The notes: a model not told the origin generated them from the letters alone. 64,000 bases of DNA from Sphingobacterium spiritivorum ATCC 33861 (GCF_000143765.1 NZ_GL379777.1:8709-72708); one strand, 5' to 3'. Positions 26,463 through 35,731 are shown, numbered from the stretch's first letter. Numbers and translations: made by a program.

Positions 26463-28607
26463 CTACAGGTTGTCCAGTTGATTATCTTTTTTATTACGGC
26501 TTATTGTCATAAAGAATCCTACAAATACAAATCTTTTGGCCACGGGAGTAATGGCCTGACGGGCAAATACACCCTGCGGACTGGCCTGGCTCGCATAGTT
26601 GTAGCCATAGACAGGTTTATTCCCCAGCAGATTGGTCACCGAAAAGAACAGGATCTTCTGCTGGCTTAGTAAATAAGACCAGCTCATTGCCACCTGCGAA
26701 TAACCTTTTGTCTTCTGCTGCATAAAATCTGCAGAATTCGGATCGTTATATGGTCTGCCGGATACGTAGCTTCCTGTAAGACTTAATTGAGATTTCAGGT
26801 CACTGATCCAGTATTTGCTGACTACTGATAAGGCATGATCCGCAACATAAGACGGAGTCACTTCCATAGGATAGTTGGCTTCCTGACGGCGGGTATGTGT
26901 ATAACTATATGAAATCCAGTACTGCAGATTGCGTATACTTGTATTATCCCGGTACAGGATATCTATACCTTCAGCAAAACCTTTACCTCCGTTGCTGTAC
27001 ACACTTTGATAGGTCGGGCGGGCTGTATTATACTGTACCAGCTGGTCATACGTTTTTCTGTATGCTTCAATGCGGACTGTTCTCCCTTTATTTTCGTACA
27101 TATAATTAAGGATAAAATGTCTGGATGACATCCAGTCTAACCGATTGGCGTATTTGAGTATATTCTGGTCGGCCTGTTGATGAAAATCGCCGTATGCAAG
27201 AGAAAGCTGACTGGATCTGTTTATGAGATAGCCTAATGATACTCGGGGTTCCAGAATCACTCCGTCCTGCATGTTTGTCTGACTCGCTCGAAGGCCAAGT
27301 TTTGTGATCCATTTTGTGCTGAATGCATAGTCCGTCTCGGCATACAATGCCCCGATTTGATAAGTATAACCATAGGCAAATGATCTTTCAGGATCTGTAT
27401 AGCGCTCTTTGTAACGGGTATAAAAAAAGTCCCCTCCGAAAGATGTACGCAGGCGTTGGTTCCAGGTTTTAGATAGCTTTTCCTTAATATGCAGACTGAA
27501 ATCCTGATCCGGAATATAGCTTTCATTAAAGTAAGTATTGTCGATCTTCCGGTCTGCCCCGATTCCGGATTCCATTCGCCATTCACGGGATAGTTTTTGT
27601 TTATAATTGATGTTCAGATAGATATTATCTGTTTTTCGTTTTACATATACCGGCTCCGTATAGTCTATATACTGCTGACGTAATGAAAATCGTTCTATAT
27701 TGAATGAACCGTATATATTTAAAAAGCTGTTTGATGACTGATGGCGGTAGATCATCTCGCCGGATCCGCTTTGATAGGGATCTATCCAGTCCAGTTGTTG
27801 GTTGATCAGTTTTACGTAAGGTCTGAGGTTAGAGTAGCTCCCGTTGAAGCTGAGGGAGTTCTTCTTCCAGGCTTGTGTGGTTCCGAGTCCTACACCAACC
27901 GAGGAAAGTGACAATTCGGTCTTCGGATCTTCTATTTTATCGGCAGTATTGAGCAGCAATACTCCTGACAGTGCATTCCCGTATTCGGCAGAGTATCCTC
28001 CGGTGGATAGGTTGATGCCTTTGAATAAAAAGGGTGAAAACCGCCCACGCACAGGAGAATCATTCGGGGCAGATGTATACGGCTGACTGGCCTGTATGCC
28101 ATTTACATACGTACTTGTTTCGGATGAAGATCCGCCCCTTACCATTAATCTTCCGCTTTCTCCGGCCACCTGTGCACCGGGAAGTGTGGCCAGTCCGGCA
28201 ATAATGTTGCCCATACTCCCCGCAGTAGTAACAATTTCTAAAGGAGTCATCACACTGCCTTTAGCTTTATCTCCTGCCTGTAACATTCCGGCGGAAATAG
28301 CAATCTCATCGAGTTGAAGTGCTGCTTCTGCAAGTTGTATCTGTAGAAACGATGTTTGCACGGTCTGTATCGGCAAAAGCGCACTTTGATAACCTATCGC
28401 AGTAACTTTCAATTCTTTTGTACCGGTTTCAGTTGTACGGAAGCTAAAGTTTCCGCTGGAGTCTGAGGTGGTGCCGTCATATGTGCCGACGAGATATATA
28501 CTTGCACGCGGGACAGGTCTGTTGCTTTTATCTGTAATACGGCCAGTAATCTGGGTTTGTGCAAAAACTGCGGTCTGCATAAATAATAAAAAGATCAATA
28601 CTTTCAT
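26463..28607 (-). CDS. TonB-dependent receptor with carboxypeptidase-regulatory-like domain
   Basis: A 714-residue outer-membrane importer. Signal 'MKVLIFLLFMQTAVFAQT', then a carboxypeptidase-regulatory-like beta-sandwich (about 18-100, 'GRITDKSNRPVPRASIYL'), a plug domain ('IIAGLATLPGAQVAGESG', 'GGYSAEYGNALSGVLLL') and a C-terminal barrel. The substrate is unknown. No SusD partner is present, so it is not a SusC glycan importer. A LytTR-type repeat lies 60 bp upstream of the start, linking it to the adjacent two-component system. Confidence 0.9.
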   Translation of the reverse strand: MKVLIFLLFMQTAVFAQTQITGRITDKSNRPVPRASIYLVGTYDGTTSDSSGNFSFRTTETGTKELKVTAIGYQSALLPIQTVQTSFLQIQLAEAALQLDEIAISAGMLQAGDKAKGSVMTPLEIVTTAGSMGNIIAGLATLPGAQVAGESGRLMVRGGSSSETSTYVNGIQASQPYTSAPNDSPVRGRFSPFLFKGINLSTGGYSAEYGNALSGVLLLNTADKIEDPKTELSLSSVGVGLGTTQAWKKNSLSFNGSYSNLRPYVKLINQQLDWIDPYQSGSGEMIYRHQSSNSFLNIYGSFNIERFSLRQQYIDYTEPVYVKRKTDNIYLNINYKQKLSREWRMESGIGADRKIDNTYFNESYIPDQDFSLHIKEKLSKTWNQRLRTSFGGDFFYTRYKERYTDPERSFAYGYTYQIGALYAETDYAFSTKWITKLGLRASQTNMQDGVILEPRVSLGYLINRSSQLSLAYGDFHQQADQNILKYANRLDWMSSRHFILNYMYENKGRTVRIEAYRKTYDQLVQYNTARPTYQSVYSNGGKGFAEGIDILYRDNTSIRNLQYWISYSYTHTRRQEANYPMEVTPSYVADHALSVVSKYWISDLKSQLSLTGSYVSGRPYNDPNSADFMQQKTKGYSQVAMSWSYLLSQQKILFFSVTNLLGNKPVYGYNYASQASPQGVFARQAITPVAKRFVFVGFFMTISRNKKDNQLDNL

Positions 28608-28667
28608 GTGGTTAATAAATTTGATCTAAAATTGCCCCTAAAGAGAGATTTTGGCAAAAGAGAGTGT

Positions 28668-28697
28668 CTGAATTGTCAAAAAACCGGGATGAGTTGT
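28668..28697 (-). promoter_or_regulatory. LytTR-type direct-repeat site before the TonB-dependent receptor
   Basis: On the minus strand ACAACTCAT, a 12-nt spacer and ACAATTCAG. It aligns with the site at 26426-26455 across the repeats and most of the spacer (CCCGGTTTT shared) and sits at a similar distance from the start codon. Confidence 0.65.
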
Positions 28698-29085
28698 ATG
28701 GCGTGCATTAAGAGGTCGTTTTTGTAAAGGTATTTCATGTTATTCTTTGGAATCTGAACTATTTCAGTACTTTTGTGTAGAATTAATCTAAATAAGAATA
28801 AAGTATGCCAAACCTTCTGAATACGCACCTTTCGGTGATAAGATATGTTTTCTTTAAAACAGAAAAAGTAATACATACCAATCGATAGGTTTACTGTTCG
28901 CATGTCCTTCCTCTTTTCTATATCCCGTCTTTAACTTATGCACAAGTGCCTTTCTTACATATGTCAGTTGATTTTATAAAGATGGGAATGCATAATGGAG
29001 GTGTACAGAACTGGAGACTCTTCTTTCCGGATTACACTAAAACCAAATCATATTATTACAGAACATTACCATTCTAATTAACATC
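28698..29085. other. Divergent intergenic region between two receptors
   Basis: About 390 bp between the divergent TonB-dependent receptor genes. I see no gene or RNA. Fur-like or other iron-regulatory palindromes were not recognised by eye. Confidence 0.35.
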
Positions 29086-31497
29086 ATGAGATCAGTCTTT
29101 ATTATTTTATTGTGCTGCATATTGCCCCTGATGGGTGTGGCACAGAAGCAGGAACGGGTGCGCGGAAAAATTATGCTCACGGATCAGGTTCCCGTTAAGG
29201 ATGCCTTGCTGCGATTATTAAATACCTCTTATCAGTCTAGAACTGATAAAACAGGCGAATTTTACCTGGATAATGTGCCTCCGGGAGATTATGTTATACA
29301 GGTGACCCTGAATGATATTGAAGTGCTGCGGGAAAATATACAGATCACGACCGGGATGGCTGAACTGCCGACGATCTATGCAACTAAAAAGTACCATGAT
29401 CTGGACGGGGTGACTGTCTATGGCTACCGCCGGAATAAGTTTTTGGATAAGGATAGTACCACGGCCGCCAAGATGCCCTTGCGTTATCTGGAAAATCCGC
29501 AGGCACTGACGAGTGTCAACCAGCAGATCATGAAAGAACAGTTGATTACTGATCTTTCGGATGCCCTGCGCAATGTGCCGGGCATGGTCAAGATGCAGGG
29601 AAGTCCGGGACGTGGCAGCGGGGACGGTTCATTCTATTACAGTCTGCGCGGATTCCCGACCAAAGTATCGATGGTGGATGGAGTACCGGCGACAACTAAC
29701 GGTGAAATCGATCCGGCAGATATAGAACGTGTAACGGTATTGAAAGGACCATCCGGAACACTATACGGTGGCGCGGTGACCTCGTTTGGAGGATTGGTCA
29801 ATATTATGACCAAAAAACCAAAGGATTATTTTGGCGGACAGGTTTCTTACTTTCTGGGGAGTTATAATCTCAACCGCCTGACAGCCGATGTATATGGGCC
29901 GGTGACCAAATCCAGAAAAACACTTTTCCGCTTCAACTCAGCTTATCAGTATCAGAACGGATTCAGGGATTCGGAGTTCCGAAAATCTTTCTTTGCTGCA
30001 CCGACATTCAGCTATGAGGTCAACGATAAACTGACTTTTAATCTGGGTGCACAGCTGTATAATTATGAAGGAACTAATACGCCGATTATCTTTTTTGCAA
30101 GAACACGTCCGTTCTATGCGCATACACCGGATGAACTCGGCTTTGACTGGAAGCGGTCTTATTCCAATAATGATATGACGCTGAAAGCGCCATCCATTAA
30201 TATCAAAGGAGAAGTGAACTATAAAATTTCTGATAACTGGACTTCTCAGACATTACTTTCCCGCAACTTCAGAAAAACAGAAGGATTATACCAGTACCAG
30301 TTTATCCGTGGTAATGACAGCGATGCGCTGTTGGAGCGAAATGTACAATGGAACAATTCGGAAGGTAGTTCTACGAGTGTACAACAAAATTTCAACGGAA
30401 CATTTCATATCGGAAGTATTAAGAATAAGGTGCTGATCGGTCTGGATTACCTGAATCAGTCTACCCGAAACAACCACTCTCCTATCGTCAAATATGATAC
30501 GATCAACGGGCGGGATCTGGAAAATGATTATGGTTTTATATCCAGAGAACTGGCTACTGCCAGCATCCAGAAATCGAAATCCCCAATGGTGCGTAATTAT
30601 ACCTCAAGTAACATATACGGAGCTTATCTGTCGGATGTGGTATATCTGACAGATCGCTGGACGACTTTATTGAGTTTGCGTGTCGATCATTACAACAGTC
30701 GTGGACAGTTGAATCTGAATAACAATGTGCGTACAGGAGAGTTTAAGCAGACGGCCTGGTCGCCAAAAGTGGGCATGATCTATCAGGTACTGAAAGATCG
30801 CCTGTCGGCATATGCAAACTATATGAACGGATTCAGCTATGTGGCTCCTGTAACACAACAATTGCCGGAATATAACGGTAATCTGAAACCGCAGATGGCT
30901 AACCAGTGGGAAGCGGGAGTGAAAACAAATCTATGGGAGAACAGATTTAACCTTACAGCATCTTACTATGACATCACGGTCAACAATATGTCCCGTGATA
31001 TAGCTGTAGAACAGGGCGGTAAAGAATATCTGATCACTATTCAGGATGGTGAACAACGGAGTAAGGGTGTGGAGTTTGAACTGATTACAAATCCGATTGC
31101 CGGGCTGAATATTATGACTGGTTATACCTATAATGACAGTAAATTTCAGAAGGCTGATGCTTCGGTAGAAGGTCGCCGTCCGGGATCCGCAGGTCCGGCG
31201 CATGTCTTTAATTCATGGGCGAGCTATGTCTTGCAGACGCGTGTGTTGCATGGGCTTGGATTTGGATTTGGTGTCAACCGGGTGGGCGAACAGATCAGCG
31301 AGGATAAAGTGGTTACAGGAAGATTTACGTTCCCGGCTTATACGCTGATCAATGCTTCTGTTTCTCTGGAAAAAGAGAAGTACAGATTCGGATTCAAAAT
31401 GAATAACCTGGGGAATGCGCAGTATTTCGCCGGACAGGGTGTGGTGGTCGCACAGATGCCACGCAATTTTACAGCGGAGCTGACGCTGAAGTTTTAA
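29086..31497 (+). CDS. TonB-dependent siderophore receptor
   Basis: An 803-residue outer-membrane receptor. Signal 'MRSVFIILLCCILPLMGVAQ', an N-terminal carboxypeptidase-regulatory-like module ('LLRLLNTSYQSRTDKTGEFYL'), and a plug with the siderophore-receptor signatures 'VSMVDGVPATTNGEIDPADIE' and 'RVTVLKGPSGTLYGG'. A 22-strand-type barrel ends in Phe ('FTAELTLKF'). The layout matches FhuA/FecA-like ferric-siderophore importers. No biosynthetic or ABC genes are adjacent, so the siderophore is probably foreign. It ends at a terminator. Confidence 0.92.
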   Translation: MRSVFIILLCCILPLMGVAQKQERVRGKIMLTDQVPVKDALLRLLNTSYQSRTDKTGEFYLDNVPPGDYVIQVTLNDIEVLRENIQITTGMAELPTIYATKKYHDLDGVTVYGYRRNKFLDKDSTTAAKMPLRYLENPQALTSVNQQIMKEQLITDLSDALRNVPGMVKMQGSPGRGSGDGSFYYSLRGFPTKVSMVDGVPATTNGEIDPADIERVTVLKGPSGTLYGGAVTSFGGLVNIMTKKPKDYFGGQVSYFLGSYNLNRLTADVYGPVTKSRKTLFRFNSAYQYQNGFRDSEFRKSFFAAPTFSYEVNDKLTFNLGAQLYNYEGTNTPIIFFARTRPFYAHTPDELGFDWKRSYSNNDMTLKAPSINIKGEVNYKISDNWTSQTLLSRNFRKTEGLYQYQFIRGNDSDALLERNVQWNNSEGSSTSVQQNFNGTFHIGSIKNKVLIGLDYLNQSTRNNHSPIVKYDTINGRDLENDYGFISRELATASIQKSKSPMVRNYTSSNIYGAYLSDVVYLTDRWTTLLSLRVDHYNSRGQLNLNNNVRTGEFKQTAWSPKVGMIYQVLKDRLSAYANYMNGFSYVAPVTQQLPEYNGNLKPQMANQWEAGVKTNLWENRFNLTASYYDITVNNMSRDIAVEQGGKEYLITIQDGEQRSKGVEFELITNPIAGLNIMTGYTYNDSKFQKADASVEGRRPGSAGPAHVFNSWASYVLQTRVLHGLGFGFGVNRVGEQISEDKVVTGRFTFPAYTLINASVSLEKEKYRFGFKMNNLGNAQYFAGQGVVVAQMPRNFTAELTLKF

Positions 31498-31537
31498 AAC
31501 ATAGAAAGGAGTATTCTTTTCATACATGAAATATATT

Positions 31538-31570
31538 AAGCCGGTTGCAATCTTACCTTGCAACCGGCTT
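31538..31570 (+). terminator. Terminator after the siderophore receptor
   Basis: A 13-bp stem, AAGCCGGTTGCAA with TTGCAACCGGCTT, and a 7-nt loop, followed by TTCTTTT. It also overlaps the end of the convergent membrane-protein gene. Confidence 0.85.
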
Positions 31571-32011
31571 TTCTTTTACTTTGTCGGCTGTAAAATGTAA
31601 TAATGCAGTGAAAAACAGAGAAAATCCGGCAATATATAGCAGGTAGACTAAATTGTGATACCATACCGTCTGCCAGAGATTACTAACCATGCCCCATAGT
31701 ATTCCACAGATGGCCAGCAAAAGGGAAAATATCAGCCATTTTTTTAAAAAGGGCAGCTCCATACCTTTATGCTTGTAATAATTCTTTATAAACTGAAACG
31801 GCATAAGAATGAAGAGCAGGAAAAGAACCGGCACTAAGGGATAAGCCATCGGGTGTAATATGGTTTTGCTTATATATTCACCTGCAGATTCGTATGTCGT
31901 GTCATAATACTGGTAATTGCCGCTAAGGATATTGCTCCATTCTCTGTAAGATATGGTTACAGGAAAAATAAGCAATGCTGTCAGTGTATTGATAACTATT
32001 CTCAGAAACAT
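31553..32011 (-). CDS. Hypothetical membrane protein, four TM segments
   Basis: A 152-residue integral membrane protein with hydrophobic segments at about 5-22, 55-75, 88-108 and 118-140 and a basic C-terminus. I recognise no family motif. It is the last chromosomal-type gene before the AT-rich island to its right and is convergent with the siderophore receptor, sharing its terminator. Confidence 0.65.
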   Translation of the reverse strand: MFLRIVINTLTALLIFPVTISYREWSNILSGNYQYYDTTYESAGEYISKTILHPMAYPLVPVLFLLFILMPFQFIKNYYKHKGMELPFLKKWLIFSLLLAICGILWGMVSNLWQTVWYHNLVYLLYIAGFSLFFTALLHFTADKVKEKPVAR

Positions 32012-32124
32012 AATTCAGGATTATTTCTTATGTAAGTTAGGCTCTGAAATATTGTTGTATAACCTTATTATCAATATTCCTCGATTTCATAATTGGTTTT
32101 TCTACTTTTCCAAACACTGGAAAA

Positions 32125-32240
32125 AGGGGCTACTTGATATAAATGATGATGGTATTCGATAGTACGAATCTAAACTGTAAAAGATTATTTTAAATATACT
32201 TTATGATTTATAAAGTCCTGTAAAACCAGAAGTAGCCCCT
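32125..32240 (-). ncRNA. Candidate structured RNA at the 3' end of the reverse-transcriptase operon
   Basis: AGGGGCTACTT (32125-32135) and AAGTAGCCCCT (32230-32240) form an 11-bp closing stem around 94 nt. The interior holds two further hairpins: ATTCG/CGAAT (32154-32169) and ACTTTAT/ATAAAGT (32198-32216). Read on the minus strand, the closing stem is followed directly by TTTTT, like a terminator. It begins 82 nt after the reverse transcriptase stop codon in the same direction. Its existence as an RNA, and as a partner of the enzyme, is inferred. Confidence 0.45.
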
Positions 32241-32321
32241 ATTATCTTATTGTAAATAAATGATTTAAATTTTTTATTTCAAAGACTGGTTCAATTATGA
32301 AAGCAAATGTTTTGTATAAAG

Positions 32322-33713
32322 TTATTCACTGTAATGATATCCTAAGTCTTTTTCTAAACTTTTTATCTTTTTGTTTTTGAATCTTTCAAACGAATATTCT
32401 ATTTCTATATCTGATTTAGCTGTATCTGGATCAATAGCACCTCTAAATATCAAATAATTTCGTTTTTTGCGAATTGTATTATAATCATTATAGTTATTTA
32501 TATAATCCATGTTAGTCCCATGTTTGATTGAGTAATACGCTCTTACAAGCCTTTTTAGTTTAACAGGTGGAGTTCTTGTAAACGAATCTAATGATAAAAA
32601 AAATGTTTCTATAATCTTATCAAGTTTGAAAAGTAAAGATAGATCATTCATCTCTGAAAAGTAAAACAGCCATCCGTAGTTTTTATTTTCTGATCTACTT
32701 CCAGTAATTATTTCGTTAAGATCTTCTAAAAAGACTTCTTTAAATCGATCATCATCTTCCAACCAACTTTCTCTTTTTTCTCGACGATCTATTCCATTTT
32801 TAAACCAAGTAAATTTAGCAGCTATTTTTCTTAAATATATTTGAATATTTTTTTCAGATACACTAATTGTTTTATTGTTTATATAATAAGATAAGAAAGT
32901 CACACCCATGGTAATAGCTCCTTCAGAAGTTTTGCCTTGATTAATACTTAGTTTAAGCTTCTGCAATGATGAAATTATGTTTTTCTTTCTAAATGAAGTG
33001 ATTGGTCCATTATTAAGGATCATTATATCATCTACATAACGGAGGTATAAAAATTTGCGTTTGCTAATATCTTCATCTAAAGATGAGAGATATATTTGCG
33101 CTAAAATATTCGAGATGGCTAATCCTTGAGGAATTCCAACGTCTTTGATAAAATTCTTTCTATCGTCTCTTTTCGTATTTGGAGGGATTGTTGGATTTTC
33201 TATAGCTTTCTTAATCAATGTTAAAAACGTTCTGTTTATCCCTTTATCTTTTAAGATAGAATAAAGTCTGTCACGGTTTATCGTATCGTAAAAGCGCTCT
33301 ATATCTACTTTTATAAAGTGAATAGGTTGCTCATTTTTTTCAATGAATTTTTTAATTTCATGAATATATCTGTTAGGTCGTTTTTTGTTGACACATTCGG
33401 GAAATTCAGTAGTAAGGACTTTTTTTATGCAGTATAATACATTTCTATCTCGAATAGTTGCAATGGATATTGTTCGAGGAGGTGTTTTTGCGCTTTTGAT
33501 CTTTAAAAGCTCTAGATATGGAGTAAACTCAAAAGTTTCGTTTAAACATTTTTTTATAATGATGTCAAACTGGGAACTTTTAATTTTTTCGAAATGTTGA
33601 GCACTCATCTTATCTAGACCTTTTGACCTAGAGTCTAAAATTTTTTCTAAAAAGATTTTTTCTAAAAATGAAGCCCTAAAAAGCAATTTTGGAAAGATTC
33701 TACTTAATACCAT
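32322..33713 (-). CDS. Reverse transcriptase of a putative defence system (UG/DRT-like)
   Basis: A 463-residue reverse transcriptase. Palm motifs are complete: the fingers segment 'KTPPRTISIATIRDRNVL' (77-94), motif A Asp137 in 'FIKVDIERFYDTI', 'VGIPQGLAISNILAQIYLS' (192-210) and the active site 'LRYVDDIMIL' (224-233). A C-terminal helical region of about 180 residues follows. No retron-type VTG motif, group II intron maturase domain or CRISPR neighbour is seen, so it is closest to the unknown-group/defence-associated reverse transcriptases. It is the last gene of a five-gene operon, 9 bp after the dGTPase-like gene, and may use the structured RNA just downstream. Confidence 0.85.
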   Translation of the reverse strand: MVLSRIFPKLLFRASFLEKIFLEKILDSRSKGLDKMSAQHFEKIKSSQFDIIIKKCLNETFEFTPYLELLKIKSAKTPPRTISIATIRDRNVLYCIKKVLTTEFPECVNKKRPNRYIHEIKKFIEKNEQPIHFIKVDIERFYDTINRDRLYSILKDKGINRTFLTLIKKAIENPTIPPNTKRDDRKNFIKDVGIPQGLAISNILAQIYLSSLDEDISKRKFLYLRYVDDIMILNNGPITSFRKKNIISSLQKLKLSINQGKTSEGAITMGVTFLSYYINNKTISVSEKNIQIYLRKIAAKFTWFKNGIDRREKRESWLEDDDRFKEVFLEDLNEIITGSRSENKNYGWLFYFSEMNDLSLLFKLDKIIETFFLSLDSFTRTPPVKLKRLVRAYYSIKHGTNMDYINNYNDYNTIRKKRNYLIFRGAIDPDTAKSDIEIEYSFERFKNKKIKSLEKDLGYHYSE

Positions 33714-33722
33714 ATTTTAACT

Positions 33723-35102
33723 TTACATTTCAATACCTCTCAAGTTTCTGTATAGCTTAAGCGCAAATAAATCTGTCATACCCGAAATAAAGTCAATCAT
33801 ATGCATGACTTTTTTATAGTCAGTTTCACTTTCTTTGAAAGTAAACTGTGATGGAAGGAGTTCCAAAATTTTTTTGTGTTCCTTTTCTCTGTATTTTTTT
33901 GGGGTTAGTGCAGCAGTTACAAAATCTTCTACCAAACCGGACATAATTCGAAATCCCGCTAATTCCAGTTTTACAACCTCTTTATAATTATAGATTAGCT
34001 TAACTGAAATATCGTTGATTTTTTTTAATGTTCCTTGAATTTCGGGGATATCTTCGATCAATGTATTATTATAGGAACCTTCTAGTATATTATTTAGGTT
34101 ATTTTTGTAAACTTCAGAACACATTAATGTCAGCGTATTAATTGACTTTGCCCGTAGGTAAGAAATAGCCTCGTTTTTGTCATTTTCTAAGCTTTTGACT
34201 TGCTTTTTGATCCATTGTATATCTTCGCTTTCATACTTTTCAATTAAATCTAGGAAAAGTCGTTTAACAATTCCATAGGATACTATTCCCAAACGATGAG
34301 CATCCTCCATATCAATTATGTTATAGCAGATATCATCTGCAGCCTCAACTAAATAAACAAATGGATGTCTTTTGTATCGTATTTTTCCCTCTTCGCTGTC
34401 GCACAACATATTAAGTTCTTTGACGATATCAAGAAACACATTTTCATCAACCTTGAAGTATCCATATTTTTTTAAATGTTTTTTGCCTTTTCCCCCCTCT
34501 GATCCTAAGGATTCACAAGGGTATTTTATTATTGATCCTATCGTTGAATAAGTAAGTCTGAATCCTCCTTTGGCTTTACCATTCTGTTGCATAGTCAATA
34601 TCCTAAGTGCATTGGCATTGCCTTCGAAATTTGTTAAGTCCTGCCATTCAGAATCTGAAAAACGCTTTCTAAAGTCTTTATCATTAGATTTTAATTTAAA
34701 ATATTTAGAGATAGCTTCTTCTCCTGAATGGCCAAAGGCGGGATTACCTAAATCATGGGCTAAACAAGCTGTTGCAATTACATTCTTTAGGTTATTCTTG
34801 TAAAAATTTCTAGATTCATCATCTTTTTTTATATCTGGAAGGTCACTTAAGATTTTTCCTATTATTTTACCAAGAGAACGCCCTACGCTAGCAACCTCAA
34901 GAGAGTGTGTAAGTCTATTATGGACAAAGACTTCTTCGGGAAGTGGGAAAACTTGAGTTTTATTTTGTAACCTTCTAAATGGGCTGGAAAAGATAATTCG
35001 ATCCCAATCTCTTTCGTATTCAGTTCTTTGAGCTGTAGGTTCTGTATCTAACCCATATCTTCGAGATGAAAAGCAATTCATCCATGTCATTTTATTTTGC
35101 AT
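33723..35102 (-). CDS. dGTPase-like HD-domain nucleotide triphosphohydrolase
   Basis: A 459-residue protein of the Dgt family, which cleaves dGTP to deoxyguanosine and triphosphate. N-terminal 'RTEYERDWDRIIFSSPFRRL' is the family signature. Metal ligands are in 'NRLTHSLEV' (His66), 'HDLGNPAFGHSGEE' (His116-Asp117) and the later 'EAADDICYNIIDMEDA'. Free-standing Dgt proteins act in nucleotide depletion during phage defence. Here the gene sits between a QueC-like gene (32 bp upstream) and the reverse transcriptase (9 bp downstream), so it may remove or reshape dNTP pools for that system. The exact substrate is not readable. Confidence 0.88.
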   Translation of the reverse strand: MQNKMTWMNCFSSRRYGLDTEPTAQRTEYERDWDRIIFSSPFRRLQNKTQVFPLPEEVFVHNRLTHSLEVASVGRSLGKIIGKILSDLPDIKKDDESRNFYKNNLKNVIATACLAHDLGNPAFGHSGEEAISKYFKLKSNDKDFRKRFSDSEWQDLTNFEGNANALRILTMQQNGKAKGGFRLTYSTIGSIIKYPCESLGSEGGKGKKHLKKYGYFKVDENVFLDIVKELNMLCDSEEGKIRYKRHPFVYLVEAADDICYNIIDMEDAHRLGIVSYGIVKRLFLDLIEKYESEDIQWIKKQVKSLENDKNEAISYLRAKSINTLTLMCSEVYKNNLNNILEGSYNNTLIEDIPEIQGTLKKINDISVKLIYNYKEVVKLELAGFRIMSGLVEDFVTAALTPKKYREKEHKKILELLPSQFTFKESETDYKKVMHMIDFISGMTDLFALKLYRNLRGIEM

Positions 35103-35134
35103 CCTTAGAAAAATAACGGTTTTAAAATATAAGT

Positions 35135-35731
35135 TTATATACTAAGTTCATGTCTAACTTTAATTTGTTTTTTACAACCAGGGCATTGGCCACATGCTGT
35201 ATTTGAAATATGACAGGAGTGTGCAAAAGCAATTATTTCTAAAGGAACATTATATTTCTTAACAAGTTCATGACTGTAATAACCTGTAGACTCACATACT
35301 ATAGAAATATTTCCTTCTTGATATTTGACTAATTCGTTTATAAGGTCGTAAAATTGAGGTGTTCCGTCTTTGTGAAAACTATCAGATTTTACTGATGCAA
35401 GATGTAAAACACCTATTTTGTCTTTGATTGCTTGCATAGCCGCTAGTGTAATTAATAGTTGGTTACGATAAGGCCACCATTCTTGAGATGGAGATATATC
35501 TAAACGTTCCTCATTGATTAAAATTCCGGACCCTAAACTTTTACAGTTTACTTCTATAACTTTATGTTGGATCCTCAGTAGATTACATATGTATCGAGAT
35601 ACGTATATTTCTCTGCTCGCAGGAATTTGACCATAGTTTATAGTATAGGCTATATCTGGCTTTAACCCGTATGCTAAACAAATTGAATCTACACCACCAG
35701 ATAGTAGTAAACCTTGTTTTAAAGATTCCAT
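35135..35731 (-). CDS. QueC-like ATP-dependent 7-deazaguanine enzyme of the defence operon
   Basis: A 198-residue PP-loop enzyme of the QueC family. It has the ATP-binding 'SGGVDS' (11-16), 'INYGQ' (31-35), the conserved 'YRNQLLITLAAMQ' (88-100) and a four-cysteine zinc site (Cys173, 180, 183, 186 in 'CHISNTACGQCPGC'). It is shorter than housekeeping QueC, and the usual Tyr-Pro-Asp-Cys-Arg substrate segment is replaced by 'SFHKDGTPQFYDL'. No queC/D/E/F partners are nearby, so queuosine synthesis is unlikely. It overlaps the kinase-fusion gene by 13 bp. A role like the QueC-like Cap9 of type IV CBASS, which joins a deazaguanine to a protein N-terminus, is an inference. Confidence 0.87.
   Translation of the reverse strand: MESLKQGLLLSGGVDSICLAYGLKPDIAYTINYGQIPASREIYVSRYICNLLRIQHKVIEVNCKSLGSGILINEERLDISPSQEWWPYRNQLLITLAAMQAIKDKIGVLHLASVKSDSFHKDGTPQFYDLINELVKYQEGNISIVCESTGYYSHELVKKYNVPLEIIAFAHSCHISNTACGQCPGCKKQIKVRHELSI

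Noticed and set aside
28676..28903. 75-codon minus-strand frame between the two receptor genes
   Set aside because: No domain or signal, and it overlaps the LytTR-type site; composition looks non-coding.
32322..33713. Retron interpretation of the reverse transcriptase
   Set aside because: The retron-typical VTG motif was not found, and the operon partners differ from known retron cargo, although a deoxyribosyltransferase domain is shared with some retrons.
35135..35731. Queuosine biosynthesis role
   Set aside because: No queD, queE or queF beside it, altered substrate region, and the neighbours are defence-type.
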